A stretch of 40,382 bases of DNA from Chloroflexota bacterium (GCA_021788625.1 JAJYKL010000035.1:1-40382), one strand, 5' to 3'; positions 24,488 through 33,556 are shown, counted from the first letter of the stretch. Notes: a model not told the origin generated them from the letters alone. Numbers and translations are program-made.

Positions 24488-24520
24488 TGATCGCGCGTGA
24501 TCGCGCGTGATCGCGCGTGA
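24488..24520. repeat. Short tandem repeat, three units of TCGCGCGTGA
   Basis: Three exact 10-bp units (24491-24520), preceded by a partial unit TGA. It sits 30-60 nt after the selenoprotein stop and just beyond the convergent pseudouridine synthase gene. Too short and spacer-free for a CRISPR. TCGCGCGA-type units can fold, so a weak terminator role is possible. Confidence 0.7.
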
Positions 24521-24552
24521 GCGGGCCGCTACTCAACGCAGTGTGCCTTCGC

Positions 24553-25296
24553 TCACACATAGACCACTTTGCGCAACTGGTTGAGCGTAGCCGCCAGGTC
24601 TTTGGGATAAGGTGCGTCGAACGTCAAAATCTGATCCGTCGTGGGATGCCGCAAAGTCAGTTGGCAGGCATGTAATCCCAACCGGCCCAGTAGTGGGCGC
24701 TCCTCCTCGACGTTGCCACGATAGTCGCGTTTGAGTTCAGACAACAGAACAGGCTTTGCAGATCCGTATAAGACGTCAACTGCGACGGGTATCCCCAGAG
24801 CGGCCAGATGTACGCGGATCTGGTGCGTCCGTCCGGTCAGCGGCTGGGCTTCGATCAGTGTGTAGTGTTGCTTACCACGGGCAAAGCGCTCCAGCACTTT
24901 GAAATTGGTTTCGGAGGGCTTGCCGGTCTGCTGGTCGATGAGTGTACGATGATGCCGGTCGGCATCTATAACCAGTGGCGCGGAAATCGAATGTTCATCC
25001 CATGGCGGACTACCACTGACCAGGGCGTGGTACACCTTTACGACCTGACGGGTCTCGAACTGATCATTAAGCTTTTGATGGGCCTGCTCATTACGCGCCA
25101 GAGCAATAACACCACTTGTCTCTCGATCCAGACGGTGTACAACCCACAGGTCACCGTAAGTGGGACGCAGCACCGCTGCCAAAACGGGTGATCGGGGGTC
25201 ATAACCGTCGGGTAAACTAAGAACGCCAGACGGTTTGTTCACAAGCAGCAACTGACTATCTTCATAAAGCACTGGAATCCGAAGTTTGGCACACAT
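24553..25296 (-). CDS. RluA-family RNA pseudouridine synthase
   Basis: A 247-aa protein isomerising uridine to pseudouridine in rRNA or tRNA. HRLDRETSGVIALARN (about residues 60-75) carries the catalytic Asp, the KPSGVLSLPDG motif precedes it, and LIEAQPLTGRTHQIRVHLAALGIPV is the conserved RluA block. No N-terminal S4 domain is present, as in the short RluA/RluC-like members. Target position cannot be predicted. The ATG at 25296 is chosen; a TTG three codons earlier is possible. No strong ribosome site is seen. Confidence 0.9.
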   Translation of the reverse strand: MCAKLRIPVLYEDSQLLLVNKPSGVLSLPDGYDPRSPVLAAVLRPTYGDLWVVHRLDRETSGVIALARNEQAHQKLNDQFETRQVVKVYHALVSGSPPWDEHSISAPLVIDADRHHRTLIDQQTGKPSETNFKVLERFARGKQHYTLIEAQPLTGRTHQIRVHLAALGIPVAVDVLYGSAKPVLLSELKRDYRGNVEEERPLLGRLGLHACQLTLRHPTTDQILTFDAPYPKDLAATLNQLRKVVYV

Positions 25297-25367
25297 GGCA
25301 GCCAATGATTCTACTTTAACTGGGAGACCTGTACCCAGCGCACTGCAGACCCTGGATACCGTTACCA

Positions 25368-25396
25368 GTGAGTCGCGTGCGGCGGTACGATAGAAT
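25368..25396 (+). promoter_or_regulatory. Probable promoter of the OsmC gene
   Basis: GTGAGT (25368-25373), 17-bp spacer, TAGAAT (25391-25396), leaving a leader of about 32 nt. The -10 is good and the -35 weak. Confidence 0.4.
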
Positions 25397-25434
25397 CGGA
25401 CTGCAGGGTTTATCTCAGTTTAAGGAGAGTAATA

Positions 25435-25857
25435 ATGGCTGTACGAACTTCTGAGGCAACATGGGCTGGGAATCTACGTGAGGGGAAAGGTACGATGAAG
25501 ATAGGGAAGGTGGCGAACGAAATGCCGTTCACCTTTGCTTCCCGTTTTGAGGATGGTGGGGGGACGAATCCGGAGGAGCTGATTGGAGCCGCCCACGCGG
25601 GCTGTTTCTCCATGTTCCTTTCATCACTCTTGACCAAAGCTGGATTTACACCTGAGCGGATACATACCACTGCCAGGGTGCACCTGACCGAAGGTCCCGC
25701 GATTAGCCTGATTGAGCTGACCTGTGAGGCCAGCGTACCTGGGTGTAGCGAGAAGCTATTTATCGAGCAGGCTGAAGCGGCTAAAGCAGGTTGTCCCGTA
25801 TCAAAGGCACTCGCCAGTGTACAAGTAAAGCTGAACGCCAGGTTATTGCCGGCATAG
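25435..25857 (+). CDS. OsmC/Ohr-family organic hydroperoxide reductase
   Basis: A 140-aa OsmC-type peroxidase that reduces organic hydroperoxides using two cysteines. The peroxidatic Cys is C57 in GAAHAGCFSMFL, and the second is C120 in AKAGCPVSKAL; NPEELIGAAHAGC is the family hallmark. AAGGAGA lies about 6 nt before the ATG. It is monocistronic with a good terminator. Together with the redoxin at 23978 it adds thiol/peroxide defence to this part of the window. Confidence 0.93.
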   Translation: MAVRTSEATWAGNLREGKGTMKIGKVANEMPFTFASRFEDGGGTNPEELIGAAHAGCFSMFLSSLLTKAGFTPERIHTTARVHLTEGPAISLIELTCEASVPGCSEKLFIEQAEAAKAGCPVSKALASVQVKLNARLLPA

Positions 25858-25883
25858 CAGGCTGCTGTTAGTAGACTGTTTGG

Positions 25884-25934
25884 AAAGCCTTCCGGTGGTT
25901 TCCTTAAAGTAGGGATACGCCTGGAAGGCTTTTC
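25884..25934 (+). terminator. Rho-independent terminator after the OsmC gene
   Basis: Stem AAAGCCTTCC (25884-25893) / GGAAGGCTTT (25923-25932) around a 29-nt loop, followed by a short T run. It starts 27 nt after the OsmC stop. Confidence 0.7.
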
Positions 25935-26007
25935 TCATTCCCGAAATTCGAGGTATAACAGGACCACCAAGCCCGAACTATACGATGCACGCGCTCAGGA
26001 GAACGAT

Positions 26008-26586
26008 ATGAGCATCAACTCCCTTACGAACGACGAACTTCGCAGGCGTATTGACTTCAGGCGACAGGCTGTCATCAAAAGCCCCGTAGCAAAAGACCTC
26101 TCCGCCCCGGTTCCCCCGGCAACGGCACGTGCTGCAACTGAAGTGGCTGTGCAAGACAACACGGTTTCCAATACGATTGGCACGTTGGTGAAATATATTC
26201 CAACCGAGGTTGTCACGCTCTACGTTGCGGCTGCCTCGACTACCCAGGCTGTTCATTCGGCCATGCCGTCTTTCGACGGGCGTATAACTTATTGGGCCTT
26301 TGGTGTCCTGACACCTGTCATCTTCATGCTGGTCTATGGTAGTAAACGTGCCAGCAGTGGCTTGCCGTTATTTCCACCCATTGCCCAATGGCCCTGGTGG
26401 CGGATGGCTGCAGCTACAATTGCTTTCCTCGTATGGGCTCTGGCGGTGCCGGGTAATCCCTATATTGTCGGCGACGTCGGGGCCGTGGCGGCAGGATTTG
26501 GGGCTATTGTTATCTCTACTTTGCTCAGTCTGCTCGAACCGATATTCGAGCGGCCTACACCCATGATCCCTGGTAACGCGAACTGA
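26008..26586 (+). CDS. Uncharacterised multi-pass membrane protein
   Basis: A 192-aa protein of unknown function. A polar N-terminal segment of about 50 residues is followed by roughly four hydrophobic segments: TLVKYIPTEVVTLYVAAAST (about residues 59-78), YWAFGVLTPVIFMLVYG (about 95-111), a segment around WWRMAAATIAFLVWALAV (about 131-148), and VGAVAAGFGAIVISTLLSLL (about 156-175). YIPTEVV is the most distinctive string. AGGAGA lies about 5 nt before the ATG. No neighbour is tightly linked: it stands between the OsmC terminator and the ATC-hydrolase-like gene 157 bp later. Confidence 0.65.
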   Translation: MSINSLTNDELRRRIDFRRQAVIKSPVAKDLSAPVPPATARAATEVAVQDNTVSNTIGTLVKYIPTEVVTLYVAAASTTQAVHSAMPSFDGRITYWAFGVLTPVIFMLVYGSKRASSGLPLFPPIAQWPWWRMAAATIAFLVWALAVPGNPYIVGDVGAVAAGFGAIVISTLLSLLEPIFERPTPMIPGNAN

Positions 26587-26743
26587 CCATTTTTCACCTC
26601 ACGCAATCAGGTCTACACTCATCGTACATTGTGCAATGAAGATAATTGGATTGCCAAAGATACTTGGGACAAGGGGAAAACCTATCTCATGTCAACCGGC
26701 ACCGAAAAGTGATTGACAGTACCGGCACTAAGGGAAGGCCTGC

Positions 26744-27436
26744 ATGGATAGTTCATATTATCTCGTACATAAGCAGCAGCTAATGCGTGACTTTAACCAG
26801 ACAATGAAATGTGCGATACCATTGCTCGAATCGTCATACGGGCAAAACCAGGCTGAAGGAACTGTTCAACAAACACGCCAGGTGTTTGAGGCGTTACTCT
26901 ACAAGTTACCTTACATCGGCGGTGATGACAATCCCATGACCGGCCTGCTGATCCAATCGGCTTACTATCTGGCCCTCTACCGTGTGTTGAAATCTTATGG
27001 CAAGGCAGTCCAGGAAGCAGGGAAGATAAGCTATCAGTTAACTGAAAAAACATTTTGCGACCAATCGCACCTGCTGGTGCGCCTGTCGGGAAAGCTGAAG
27101 TTTAATCGCATATCCATGGGCCAGATAAAGCAGCAGGCAGAACGCTCACACCGGCATGAGTATGCAGCGGATTGGGTATTCGATGTAGTAGAAGGTAACG
27201 GACAGGCTTTCGATTATGGTTTGAACTACAGCGAATGTGGTATCTGCAAGTTCTATCATGAGCAGGGTGCTGACGAACTGACTCCGTACGTTTGCCTGCT
27301 AGAGTATCCTGCCAGTCAGGCAATGGGAACAGGTATGGTGCGTACTTCGACATTGGCCGAAGGAGCTGCAGTATGCGATCCGCGTTACAAGGATGGTCGC
27401 GTGGTGCCGCAAGCCTGGCCGCCCAACTTTGCATGA
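26744..27436 (+). CDS. L-2-amino-thiazoline-4-carboxylic acid (ATC) hydrolase-family protein
   Basis: A 230-aa soluble protein. The C-terminal third matches the ATC hydrolase family: NYSECGICKFYHEQGADELTPYVCLLEYP (about residues 164-192), then GMVRTSTLAEGAAVCDPRYKDG (about 197-218). The founding enzyme opens the thiazoline ring of ATC to N-carbamoyl-L-cysteine in some pseudomonads, but most homologues, including those near UroD-like genes, have no tested activity. Conserved Cys residues in ECGICK, YVC and AVCDPRYK may be catalytic or metal-binding. It lies 400 bp upstream of two UroD-like genes on the same strand. Confidence 0.82.
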   Translation: MDSSYYLVHKQQLMRDFNQTMKCAIPLLESSYGQNQAEGTVQQTRQVFEALLYKLPYIGGDDNPMTGLLIQSAYYLALYRVLKSYGKAVQEAGKISYQLTEKTFCDQSHLLVRLSGKLKFNRISMGQIKQQAERSHRHEYAADWVFDVVEGNGQAFDYGLNYSECGICKFYHEQGADELTPYVCLLEYPASQAMGTGMVRTSTLAEGAAVCDPRYKDGRVVPQAWPPNFA

Positions 27437-27837
27437 CGTATTACCAAATAATCCTCTTTCACTGAAACCGGATTTCGGATATGCCTATTTGAGAAAGTCC
27501 TCCCCAATACGGAGGATACTGCCGAAGTGTTCCACGGAGCTCTATGGTTCAGAGATTGATACTAGCGTGCAGGAACGGAAATTGGAAACGCGTGCATGGT
27601 TGCGATTTTAAGCGCACCTAATGCGATCCTGTAACGGGTACTACGTGTAACACGGGAACTAAATACAAATTGCTTGATGGTGTGGCGAGTAATGCTCCCA
27701 GCAGGCGGTCGTATTTTGTAGCACGTAAAGCTGTGCTTGACGGCATCCAGATGGGACTTCATATCCGGTTCCATCGATTGTGGCATAAGTCAGGGTGTCA
27801 CTTTCTAGCTACCAACCGTATTTTCAGATTAATGTAT
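27437..27837. other. Intergenic stretch with no supported gene
   Basis: About 400 bp between the ATC-hydrolase-like gene and the first UroD-like gene. Open frames in this stretch show no recognisable family and no ribosome site; one in-frame extension of the UroD-like gene (27670-27837) lacks the family N-terminus. TATTTT (27819-27824 region), 7 nt before the ATG at 27832, may be a -10 box. Confidence 0.4.
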
Positions 27838-28929
27838 ATGGATAAAGATGATGCCATGTCAACGATGACATCACGCGAACGCGTACTGACAGCACTGAAA
27901 TGCCAGCAACCTGATCGTGTACCTTTCCTGGAGCCAGTAATAGCCGAGTCAGTCGCACTTGAGCTTCTAAACCTGCCACCTCGACTGGATGGTGGTTCTG
28001 ATGAGATCAACCAGAGTGATGCCGACGTGCTGATCGGTCCGCTTTATGATAGTGCCTTCTACACTCCGGCCGAGCTGGCACAGGCACTAGATCTGGATGG
28101 TTTTGGCATGTACCTGTTCCTGCGCCATGAAGGGATTAAACAGGAGATCGATGGACGTACCATGATCAGGCAGGGCGGCATCACCTCGCGGGTTGACCTT
28201 GCTCGCATTCACCTTCCCGACCCTGATGATCCGGCCATTTATGTCCCATATCATGACTTCGTCGAGCGCAATCGCTCCACTGGAAAGGCGCTTTATGCAT
28301 TCCTCAACATTGGATCCGACCCTGTCATTCTGGGTATGGGTCTGGAGAACTTTGCTGTTGCCATCTATGAACAGCCGGACCTGGTCGTCGACCTTTTTGA
28401 TCTCTATACCGACTGGTATGCGCAGGCGATTGTGCATCTGTGCGAGCAGGGGTTCGACTTTATCTGGTTTGCCGATGATATTGCTTACAAAACTGCACCC
28501 TATGTTTCACCACAGACTTTCCATGAATTGTTTGTACCTCGGTTCCGCAAAGTGGTTGATCGCTGTACTTTGCCATGGATCTTTCACTCCGACGGCAACC
28601 TGATGCCAATCATGAGCGATCTGCTTACTTTGGGTATGGCTGGGTTGCATCCACTGGAGCCCGATGCAATGGATTTGAACTCGCTAAAGCGTACGATAGG
28701 AAGCAAGGTATGCCTGGTGGGTAATATCAGCGTCGATCGGCTGAGTAGAGGAAATACACCGGAAATTGAACAACTGGTCCGGCAGGCGATCACCGTCGCC
28801 GCTCCAGGCGGTGGATTTATTCTGGCCAGCTCAAATAGCGTAACGTCTTACTGCAAGTCGCATAATGTGCGTGCGATGATCGACGCCCTGCACCGTCATG
28901 GATTGTATCCAGGTCTGGTTTATGGATGA
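27838..28929 (+). CDS. Uroporphyrinogen decarboxylase (UroD) superfamily protein, first of a pair
   Basis: A 363-aa UroD/MtaA/CmuA-type barrel. MTSRERVLTALKCQQPDRVPF is the typical family start; then DWYAQAIVHLCEQGFDFIWFADDIAY (about residues 194-219) and PWIFHSDGNLMPIMSDLL (about 246-263). In corrinoid:thiol methyltransferases the zinc motif is HxCG; here it reads HSDGN, so the zinc-type Cys is replaced. A tetrapyrrole decarboxylase role is unlikely; a methyltransferase-like role is possible. Start is uncertain: ATGs at 27832, 27838, 27856 and 27865 lack ribosome sites. It overlaps the second UroD-like gene by 8 nt, so the pair is co-translated. Confidence 0.82.
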   Translation: MDKDDAMSTMTSRERVLTALKCQQPDRVPFLEPVIAESVALELLNLPPRLDGGSDEINQSDADVLIGPLYDSAFYTPAELAQALDLDGFGMYLFLRHEGIKQEIDGRTMIRQGGITSRVDLARIHLPDPDDPAIYVPYHDFVERNRSTGKALYAFLNIGSDPVILGMGLENFAVAIYEQPDLVVDLFDLYTDWYAQAIVHLCEQGFDFIWFADDIAYKTAPYVSPQTFHELFVPRFRKVVDRCTLPWIFHSDGNLMPIMSDLLTLGMAGLHPLEPDAMDLNSLKRTIGSKVCLVGNISVDRLSRGNTPEIEQLVRQAITVAAPGGGFILASSNSVTSYCKSHNVRAMIDALHRHGLYPGLVYG

Positions 28930-30064
28930 CCCTTGCTCCCCCCGGCAGCGCATGCTGGCAGCGTATGAAGGCCGCTGGTCGGACGTCGTGCCGGTTGCAC
29001 CGGAGTTCTGGTATTACGTGCCAGCCAAACTGCTGGGTATGCCGATGTACCAGTTCGAACTGGAGATACCGCACTGGCAGGCATTGCAGCATACATTCCG
29101 CCACTACCAATGTGAGGGTTGGGGCATCGTAGCGCCTGAGGTGCCAGCCAACTATGGCGTGCATCAGGCTACCCGCAACCGTCGCTTGGAGGAAGGGCGC
29201 TATGAAGTAACGAGCACCCTCGAGCGCGCAGGTCACATACTTACATCGCGAACAATCATGGACGCGCGCGAACCATCTTGGATAGTGGAACGTTATGTGA
29301 AAGACTTCGATGCGGACTGGCCTGTATATGCACAGTATGCGCTCGTGCCGCCTGATGAGATGAACTGGCGACCAGTCCAGCAGGCACTGGATGCCGTCGG
29401 TGATGATTACCTGTTGGAGGTGTTCGTGGGGTACCCTTTCATTGACTTCGCGGGCGGTCAACGCGAGGGTGGGTTGGAGCAGGTAGTTGTGGATCTACTG
29501 GAACGTGAAGAAGTGATGCGCGAGCTTCAGCAGCATCATATTGAGAATACTGTGGGAACAATCCGTGCTGCATTTGCCAAGACAGGCGCTCGATCCATCT
29601 TTATCGCCTCGTCATGGTCCAGCTTATCTTTGCTTAGCCCCGCCCTCTGGCGCAAGTGGGAGAAGCCTCTGCTCGAAGCAGCGGTGCAGGCTACGCACGA
29701 GTGTGGCGGGCTGATTCACCACCACTTCCATGGTAAATGTATGAGGATCCTGCCCGAACTGGCAGGCCTGGGACTGGATTGCATATGTCCCTTCGAGCGC
29801 CCGCCGGGTGGCGATGTTACCGATTTACAGTTGGTGCGATCTGTATTAGCTGAACGCACTACCTTCAATGGGAATGTGCATACCGTGAATGCACTTATCC
29901 GCGGTCAACCAGGCGACGTTCGGCGTGAGGTCACTGAGATTCTGGAAGCTTTTAGCGGATCTCCACGTCTGATTATTGGCACAGGAGATCAGGTCGGAGG
30001 CGAGACGCCTGAGGAGAATATTGCCACGTTGATCCAAACTGTGCGCGAGCTTGGCAAGCGATAA
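28922..30064 (+). CDS. UroD superfamily protein, second of a pair
   Basis: A 380-aa protein, divergent from its neighbour. SPRQRMLAAYEGRWSDVVPVAPEFWYY is a UroD-like N-terminus; a barrel-type core follows, with GGLIHHHFHGKCMRILPELAGLGLD (about residues 261-285) where the family metal or substrate motif is expected, rich in His plus one Cys. GNVHTVNALIRGQPGDVRREV and RLIIGTGDQVGGETPEENI are the typical C-terminal blocks. The start at 28922 overlaps the first UroD-like stop, suggesting a heteromeric or sequential partner. The ammonia-lyase gene follows 19 nt later. Substrate unknown. Confidence 0.8.
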   Translation: MDDPCSPRQRMLAAYEGRWSDVVPVAPEFWYYVPAKLLGMPMYQFELEIPHWQALQHTFRHYQCEGWGIVAPEVPANYGVHQATRNRRLEEGRYEVTSTLERAGHILTSRTIMDAREPSWIVERYVKDFDADWPVYAQYALVPPDEMNWRPVQQALDAVGDDYLLEVFVGYPFIDFAGGQREGGLEQVVVDLLEREEVMRELQQHHIENTVGTIRAAFAKTGARSIFIASSWSSLSLLSPALWRKWEKPLLEAAVQATHECGGLIHHHFHGKCMRILPELAGLGLDCICPFERPPGGDVTDLQLVRSVLAERTTFNGNVHTVNALIRGQPGDVRREVTEILEAFSGSPRLIIGTGDQVGGETPEENIATLIQTVRELGKR

Positions 30065-30083
30065 AGAAGACGGTTAAACCTTC

Positions 30084-31031
30084 ATGAATAACGAACCCAC
30101 TCTCGCCGATATCCGTGCAGCTTCCCGGCGAATTGGCCAGCGAATTCACCGAACGCCGGTGCTCACTTCGTCTACTCTCGACCGCATGTGCGGTGCACAT
30201 CTGTTTTTTAAGTGTGAGAACTTCCAAAAGGTTGGTGCCTTCAAAATCCGCGGTGCGACCAACGCAGTGTTCTCTCTCACCGATGCTGGGGCCATACATG
30301 GGGTGGCGACACATTCATCAGGTAACCACGCCGCAGCCGTGGCGCTGGCCGCACGCTGGCGCGGCGTGCAGGCGTATGTCGTAATGCCGGAGAATGCACC
30401 GCCCATCAAGCGTGTCGCGGTGGAAGAGTATGGGGCCAAGGTCTTTACATGCGCACCTGATCTGAAGGCACGTGAACAGGAGCTTGCTGCTGTTGTAGCG
30501 AAAACCGATGCTGCAGTCATACACCCTTACAACGACTACCGTGTTATAGCCGGTCAGGGTACCTGCGCATTGGAATTGTGTGAGGACATGCCTGAGCTTG
30601 ACGTGGTGTTGGCACCCGTGGGTGGGGGAGGGCTCATCAGCGGAACAGCTCTGGCCGTAACCGAACTGCTACCCACGGCGCGCGTGATCGGTGTGGAGCC
30701 GGAACGCGCAGATGATGCGCAGCGATCAATGGCAGCAGGGCATATTCTCCCGGTTGTACATCCTGACACGATAGCAGATGGGCTTCGGACCTCCCTGGGC
30801 GACAGGACGTTCCCCATTATGCAGCGCCTTGTCTCACAGATTGTGACCGTGAGCGAGGAGGCAATCGTACTGGCCATGCGGCTGTTGTGGGAACGGATGA
30901 AGATCGTCGTCGAGCCATCAGGGGCCGTGCCACTCGCAGCCTTGCTCAGCCATAAGATTGATCTGTCTGGCCGGCACGCAGGCATCATCCTCTCGGGTGG
31001 AAATGTTGATCTCGCACACCTTCCGTGGTGA
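30084..31031 (+). CDS. PLP-dependent threonine/serine dehydratase (fold type II, short form)
   Basis: A 315-aa fold-type II PLP enzyme. The PLP lysine is K54 in GAFKIRGATNAV, the phosphate loop is PVGGGGLISGTA (about residues 178-189), and HSSGNHAAAVALAA is the substrate loop. There is no C-terminal ACT regulatory domain, so it belongs with catabolic threonine dehydratase, serine racemase or 3-hydroxyaspartate ammonia-lyase rather than biosynthetic IlvA. It deaminates a beta-hydroxy amino acid to a 2-oxo acid. It follows the UroD-like pair by 19 nt and is likely in their operon. Confidence 0.9.
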   Translation: MNNEPTLADIRAASRRIGQRIHRTPVLTSSTLDRMCGAHLFFKCENFQKVGAFKIRGATNAVFSLTDAGAIHGVATHSSGNHAAAVALAARWRGVQAYVVMPENAPPIKRVAVEEYGAKVFTCAPDLKAREQELAAVVAKTDAAVIHPYNDYRVIAGQGTCALELCEDMPELDVVLAPVGGGGLISGTALAVTELLPTARVIGVEPERADDAQRSMAAGHILPVVHPDTIADGLRTSLGDRTFPIMQRLVSQIVTVSEEAIVLAMRLLWERMKIVVEPSGAVPLAALLSHKIDLSGRHAGIILSGGNVDLAHLPW

Positions 31032-31157
31032 TGGTTCGCTGGCGAATGTAAACGGTCGAAGGATTGGCTCCGAGCGATGTCAGATCGTTTTCGATGGTGC
31101 TAAACTGAATCGGTACTTGTTCGATCACATTGTGAATGCTTGAGGGAGGCAAATACG

Positions 31158-32507
31158 ATGGCTCGAACGATGCCACCATTAGCAGCTACGACACAACCTG
31201 CCGACGTAGTTAGTGCATTTCTGAATCTCCTACTTCCGCCACCACGGGAGTTCGCGATTCGTTTATGGGATAACACCCTGATGGAGGATATCTCCAACCC
31301 ACGCTTCACACTGGTGCTTAAGACACCTGGCTCGGTACGTCGCATGTTCAGCGTTCCGGTGGAACTCTCGCTGGCCGAAAGCTACATTCGAGGTGATTTC
31401 GACATCGAAGGCGACATGGTGAACGCCTTCACACTATTTGATGAATTAGGCAATCACCTCGAGTCTCCACACGACGTGTGGACTTTACTGCGTCTGAGGG
31501 ATGCTTTACCCGCGGACGCTTCAACCGTGCCCATCACTCGTGGACCGCTACAGCTTTCTGGAGAAAAACACTCCAGGGAACGTGACAAAACTGCTGTGCA
31601 GTATCACTACGATGTGGGTAATGAGTTCTATAGTCTATGGCTGGATCAACGCATGTGCTACTCGTGTGCCTACTTTAAAACAGGCTCTGAAGATATCGAT
31701 ACAGCACAAGAACAAAAACTGGAATATATATGCCGCAAGCTCCGGTTACAACCTGGCGAATCCCTGCTGGATATCGGTTGCGGGTGGGGTGGATTAGTGC
31801 TCTATGCCGCTCAGCACTATGGCGTGCAGGCGCTCGGGGTCACGTTGAGTGCCAGGCAGGTTGAGCTGGCGAACCAACGCATTGGTGCTGTGGATATGGC
31901 CAGTCGCGTAAGTGTCCGGCTGCTGGATTACCGCGACCTGCAGGATGAGCATTTCGACAAGATGGTAAGTGTAGGAATGTTTGAGCACGTCGGTCGCAGT
32001 CACCTGCCGGAATACTTCGCTCAAACATATCGGCTGCTCAAACCGGGTGGCCTGTTCCTGAACCATGGTATCTCCGTACACCCCTATGCCAGCAACCTGG
32101 GCCACCAGACAGCGTGGGCTCACTTTATTAATGACCGTGTAGTGGGTTCAGGGCGTTTTTCGCAGAGTTACATTTTCCCCGACGGTGAGTTGGAGCCTGT
32201 AAGTGATGTGAATCGACTCGCGGAAGAAGCAGGGTTTGAGGTGCGTGATGTGGAGAATCTGCGTGAGCATTACGCATATACCTTGCGGCGATGGCTGATG
32301 CGGTTGGAAGCACATCACGACGATGCCGTGAGGATTACGGATGAGACCATCTATCGAACATGGAAGCTTTTTATGAGCGGCTCTGTTTACGGGTTTGAGG
32401 CGGGACGCATTAATGTCAACCAGTCGCTCCTGGCCAAGATGGAGCAAGGTCGCAGCCATGTGCCACTCACACGGGATGATCTCTATTCCATATCACCTCC
32501 GGCGTGA
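31158..32507 (+). CDS. cfa: Cyclopropane-fatty-acyl-phospholipid synthase
   Basis: A 449-aa SAM-dependent enzyme adding a methylene bridge across double bonds of membrane lipid acyl chains, or a related mycolic-type methyltransferase. The N-terminal lipid-binding part (ELSLAESYIRGDFDIEGD, about residues 74-91) precedes AVQYHYDVGNEFYSLWLD (about 150-167) and the SAM motif LLDIGCGWGG (about 202-211); VSVGMFEHVGRSHLPEYF carries the active-site Glu. Start at 31158 has GGGAGG 8 nt upstream. It converges with the ECF transporter operon with only 2 nt between stop codons and no visible terminator. Confidence 0.93.
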   Translation: MARTMPPLAATTQPADVVSAFLNLLLPPPREFAIRLWDNTLMEDISNPRFTLVLKTPGSVRRMFSVPVELSLAESYIRGDFDIEGDMVNAFTLFDELGNHLESPHDVWTLLRLRDALPADASTVPITRGPLQLSGEKHSRERDKTAVQYHYDVGNEFYSLWLDQRMCYSCAYFKTGSEDIDTAQEQKLEYICRKLRLQPGESLLDIGCGWGGLVLYAAQHYGVQALGVTLSARQVELANQRIGAVDMASRVSVRLLDYRDLQDEHFDKMVSVGMFEHVGRSHLPEYFAQTYRLLKPGGLFLNHGISVHPYASNLGHQTAWAHFINDRVVGSGRFSQSYIFPDGELEPVSDVNRLAEEAGFEVRDVENLREHYAYTLRRWLMRLEAHHDDAVRITDETIYRTWKLFMSGSVYGFEAGRINVNQSLLAKMEQGRSHVPLTRDDLYSISPPA

Positions 32508-32509
32508 TC

Positions 32510-33556
32510 TCACACTTTGGTTTTAGAATCCTCCATGTGCGAACTCCAGGCCAGCACCACAATGGGCATAAGCCAACCCAACATAAACAGCCCCAATAGA
32601 GGATCGAATTGGGGCAGGGAAAGTGCGGGATAGGGGTAATAGTTAACGGAGTCAAGGGTGAAGATGGAGAGAGGCACGAGCAGCAATAGTGTGATAAACA
32701 CGCTTACAGCAAGGCATATTGCGTCCAGGGGTGTGAATGCCTGCGGACGGAAGACAGTATGGGGAACCGTCCGGCCACTCCACCATAGCCCGACAACGAC
32801 CAATGCGGTGCCCACCAGCATGATAAGAGCACCCACATCGAACGCTAAGTGAATTGTGAATCGCCACAGCCAGCCAACCAGCACCAGCCCAAGACCTGAT
32901 GCCAGTAGCGCCCGCGTTCGTATGGATGCTGAGCGGTCTTGTGTGGCGCCGAAACCGCGCGCGACCATTGCCTCCGAGAGTTGCGTAGACTGTTCCAGAC
33001 CACCGATCAGCAACGGCAGCCACAGAGGTAGCCAGTCACGCAGGCTCCGGACACGGTGTCCGCGCACGGCCTGCGCTTCGCGTACTTCCCTAAAGCGCCG
33101 CATCGTCTGCGGGATGAAGGAAAGCGCGATGCCGACAGTGATCCCCATTGACTGGAACGCACGCGGGGTGCTGCGCACCAGTTGGTAGGCCGGAACGGCA
33201 AGATTGAAAACACTGAACGCTGCAATCACGACAGTGATCACCAGACCGTTCAACGCACCGTAGACGAGTGCCTCGAGTGTCACGATGCCGCTCAAAAGTG
33301 GGATGCTGCCGGGTATTGTGAATAACACAGTATCACCAAAATGAACGGTGACAGCGTTCATGACAGCGGATAACGGGATGACCACGAGACCAAAACGCCA
33401 CCACCATGCCGGTTGAGTGGAACCATTCACCTGGATCACACGTGTACTGACCACCAGCACAATGAGTAATATCAGCGCGAGGTAGAGCGGGTTGCGTGTG
33501 GAAAGCGCAACGATAACGATGCTGGCGATCCACACGAGCCAGGTACGTAGATGCAT
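32510..33556 (-). CDS. ecfT: ECF transporter transmembrane component (EcfT)
   Basis: A 348-aa membrane protein with about 5-8 hydrophobic segments. Two coupling-helix motifs typical of EcfT, EAQAVRGHR (about residues 158-166) and EAMVARGFG (about 195-203), would grip the ATPase pair. RFGLVVIPLSAVMNAVTVHFG matches the first helix region. It links a substrate-capturing S component to the ATPases that drive import. It is the last gene of the riboswitch-controlled operon, 19 nt after the S-component gene. No ATPase gene follows, so shared EcfA proteins from elsewhere are required. It is somewhat longer than common EcfT proteins because of extra helices at the C-terminus. Confidence 0.88.
   Translation of the reverse strand: MHLRTWLVWIASIVIVALSTRNPLYLALILLIVLVVSTRVIQVNGSTQPAWWWRFGLVVIPLSAVMNAVTVHFGDTVLFTIPGSIPLLSGIVTLEALVYGALNGLVITVVIAAFSVFNLAVPAYQLVRSTPRAFQSMGITVGIALSFIPQTMRRFREVREAQAVRGHRVRSLRDWLPLWLPLLIGGLEQSTQLSEAMVARGFGATQDRSASIRTRALLASGLGLVLVGWLWRFTIHLAFDVGALIMLVGTALVVVGLWWSGRTVPHTVFRPQAFTPLDAICLAVSVFITLLLLVPLSIFTLDSVNYYPYPALSLPQFDPLLGLFMLGWLMPIVVLAWSSHMEDSKTKV

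Noticed and set aside
24491-24520. CRISPR-like repeat
   Set aside because: Three 10-bp units are directly adjacent with no spacers; this is a simple tandem repeat.
27670-27837. N-terminal extension of the first UroD-like protein
   Set aside because: UroD-family proteins begin close to TSRERVLTAL; the extension shows no family similarity or ribosome site.
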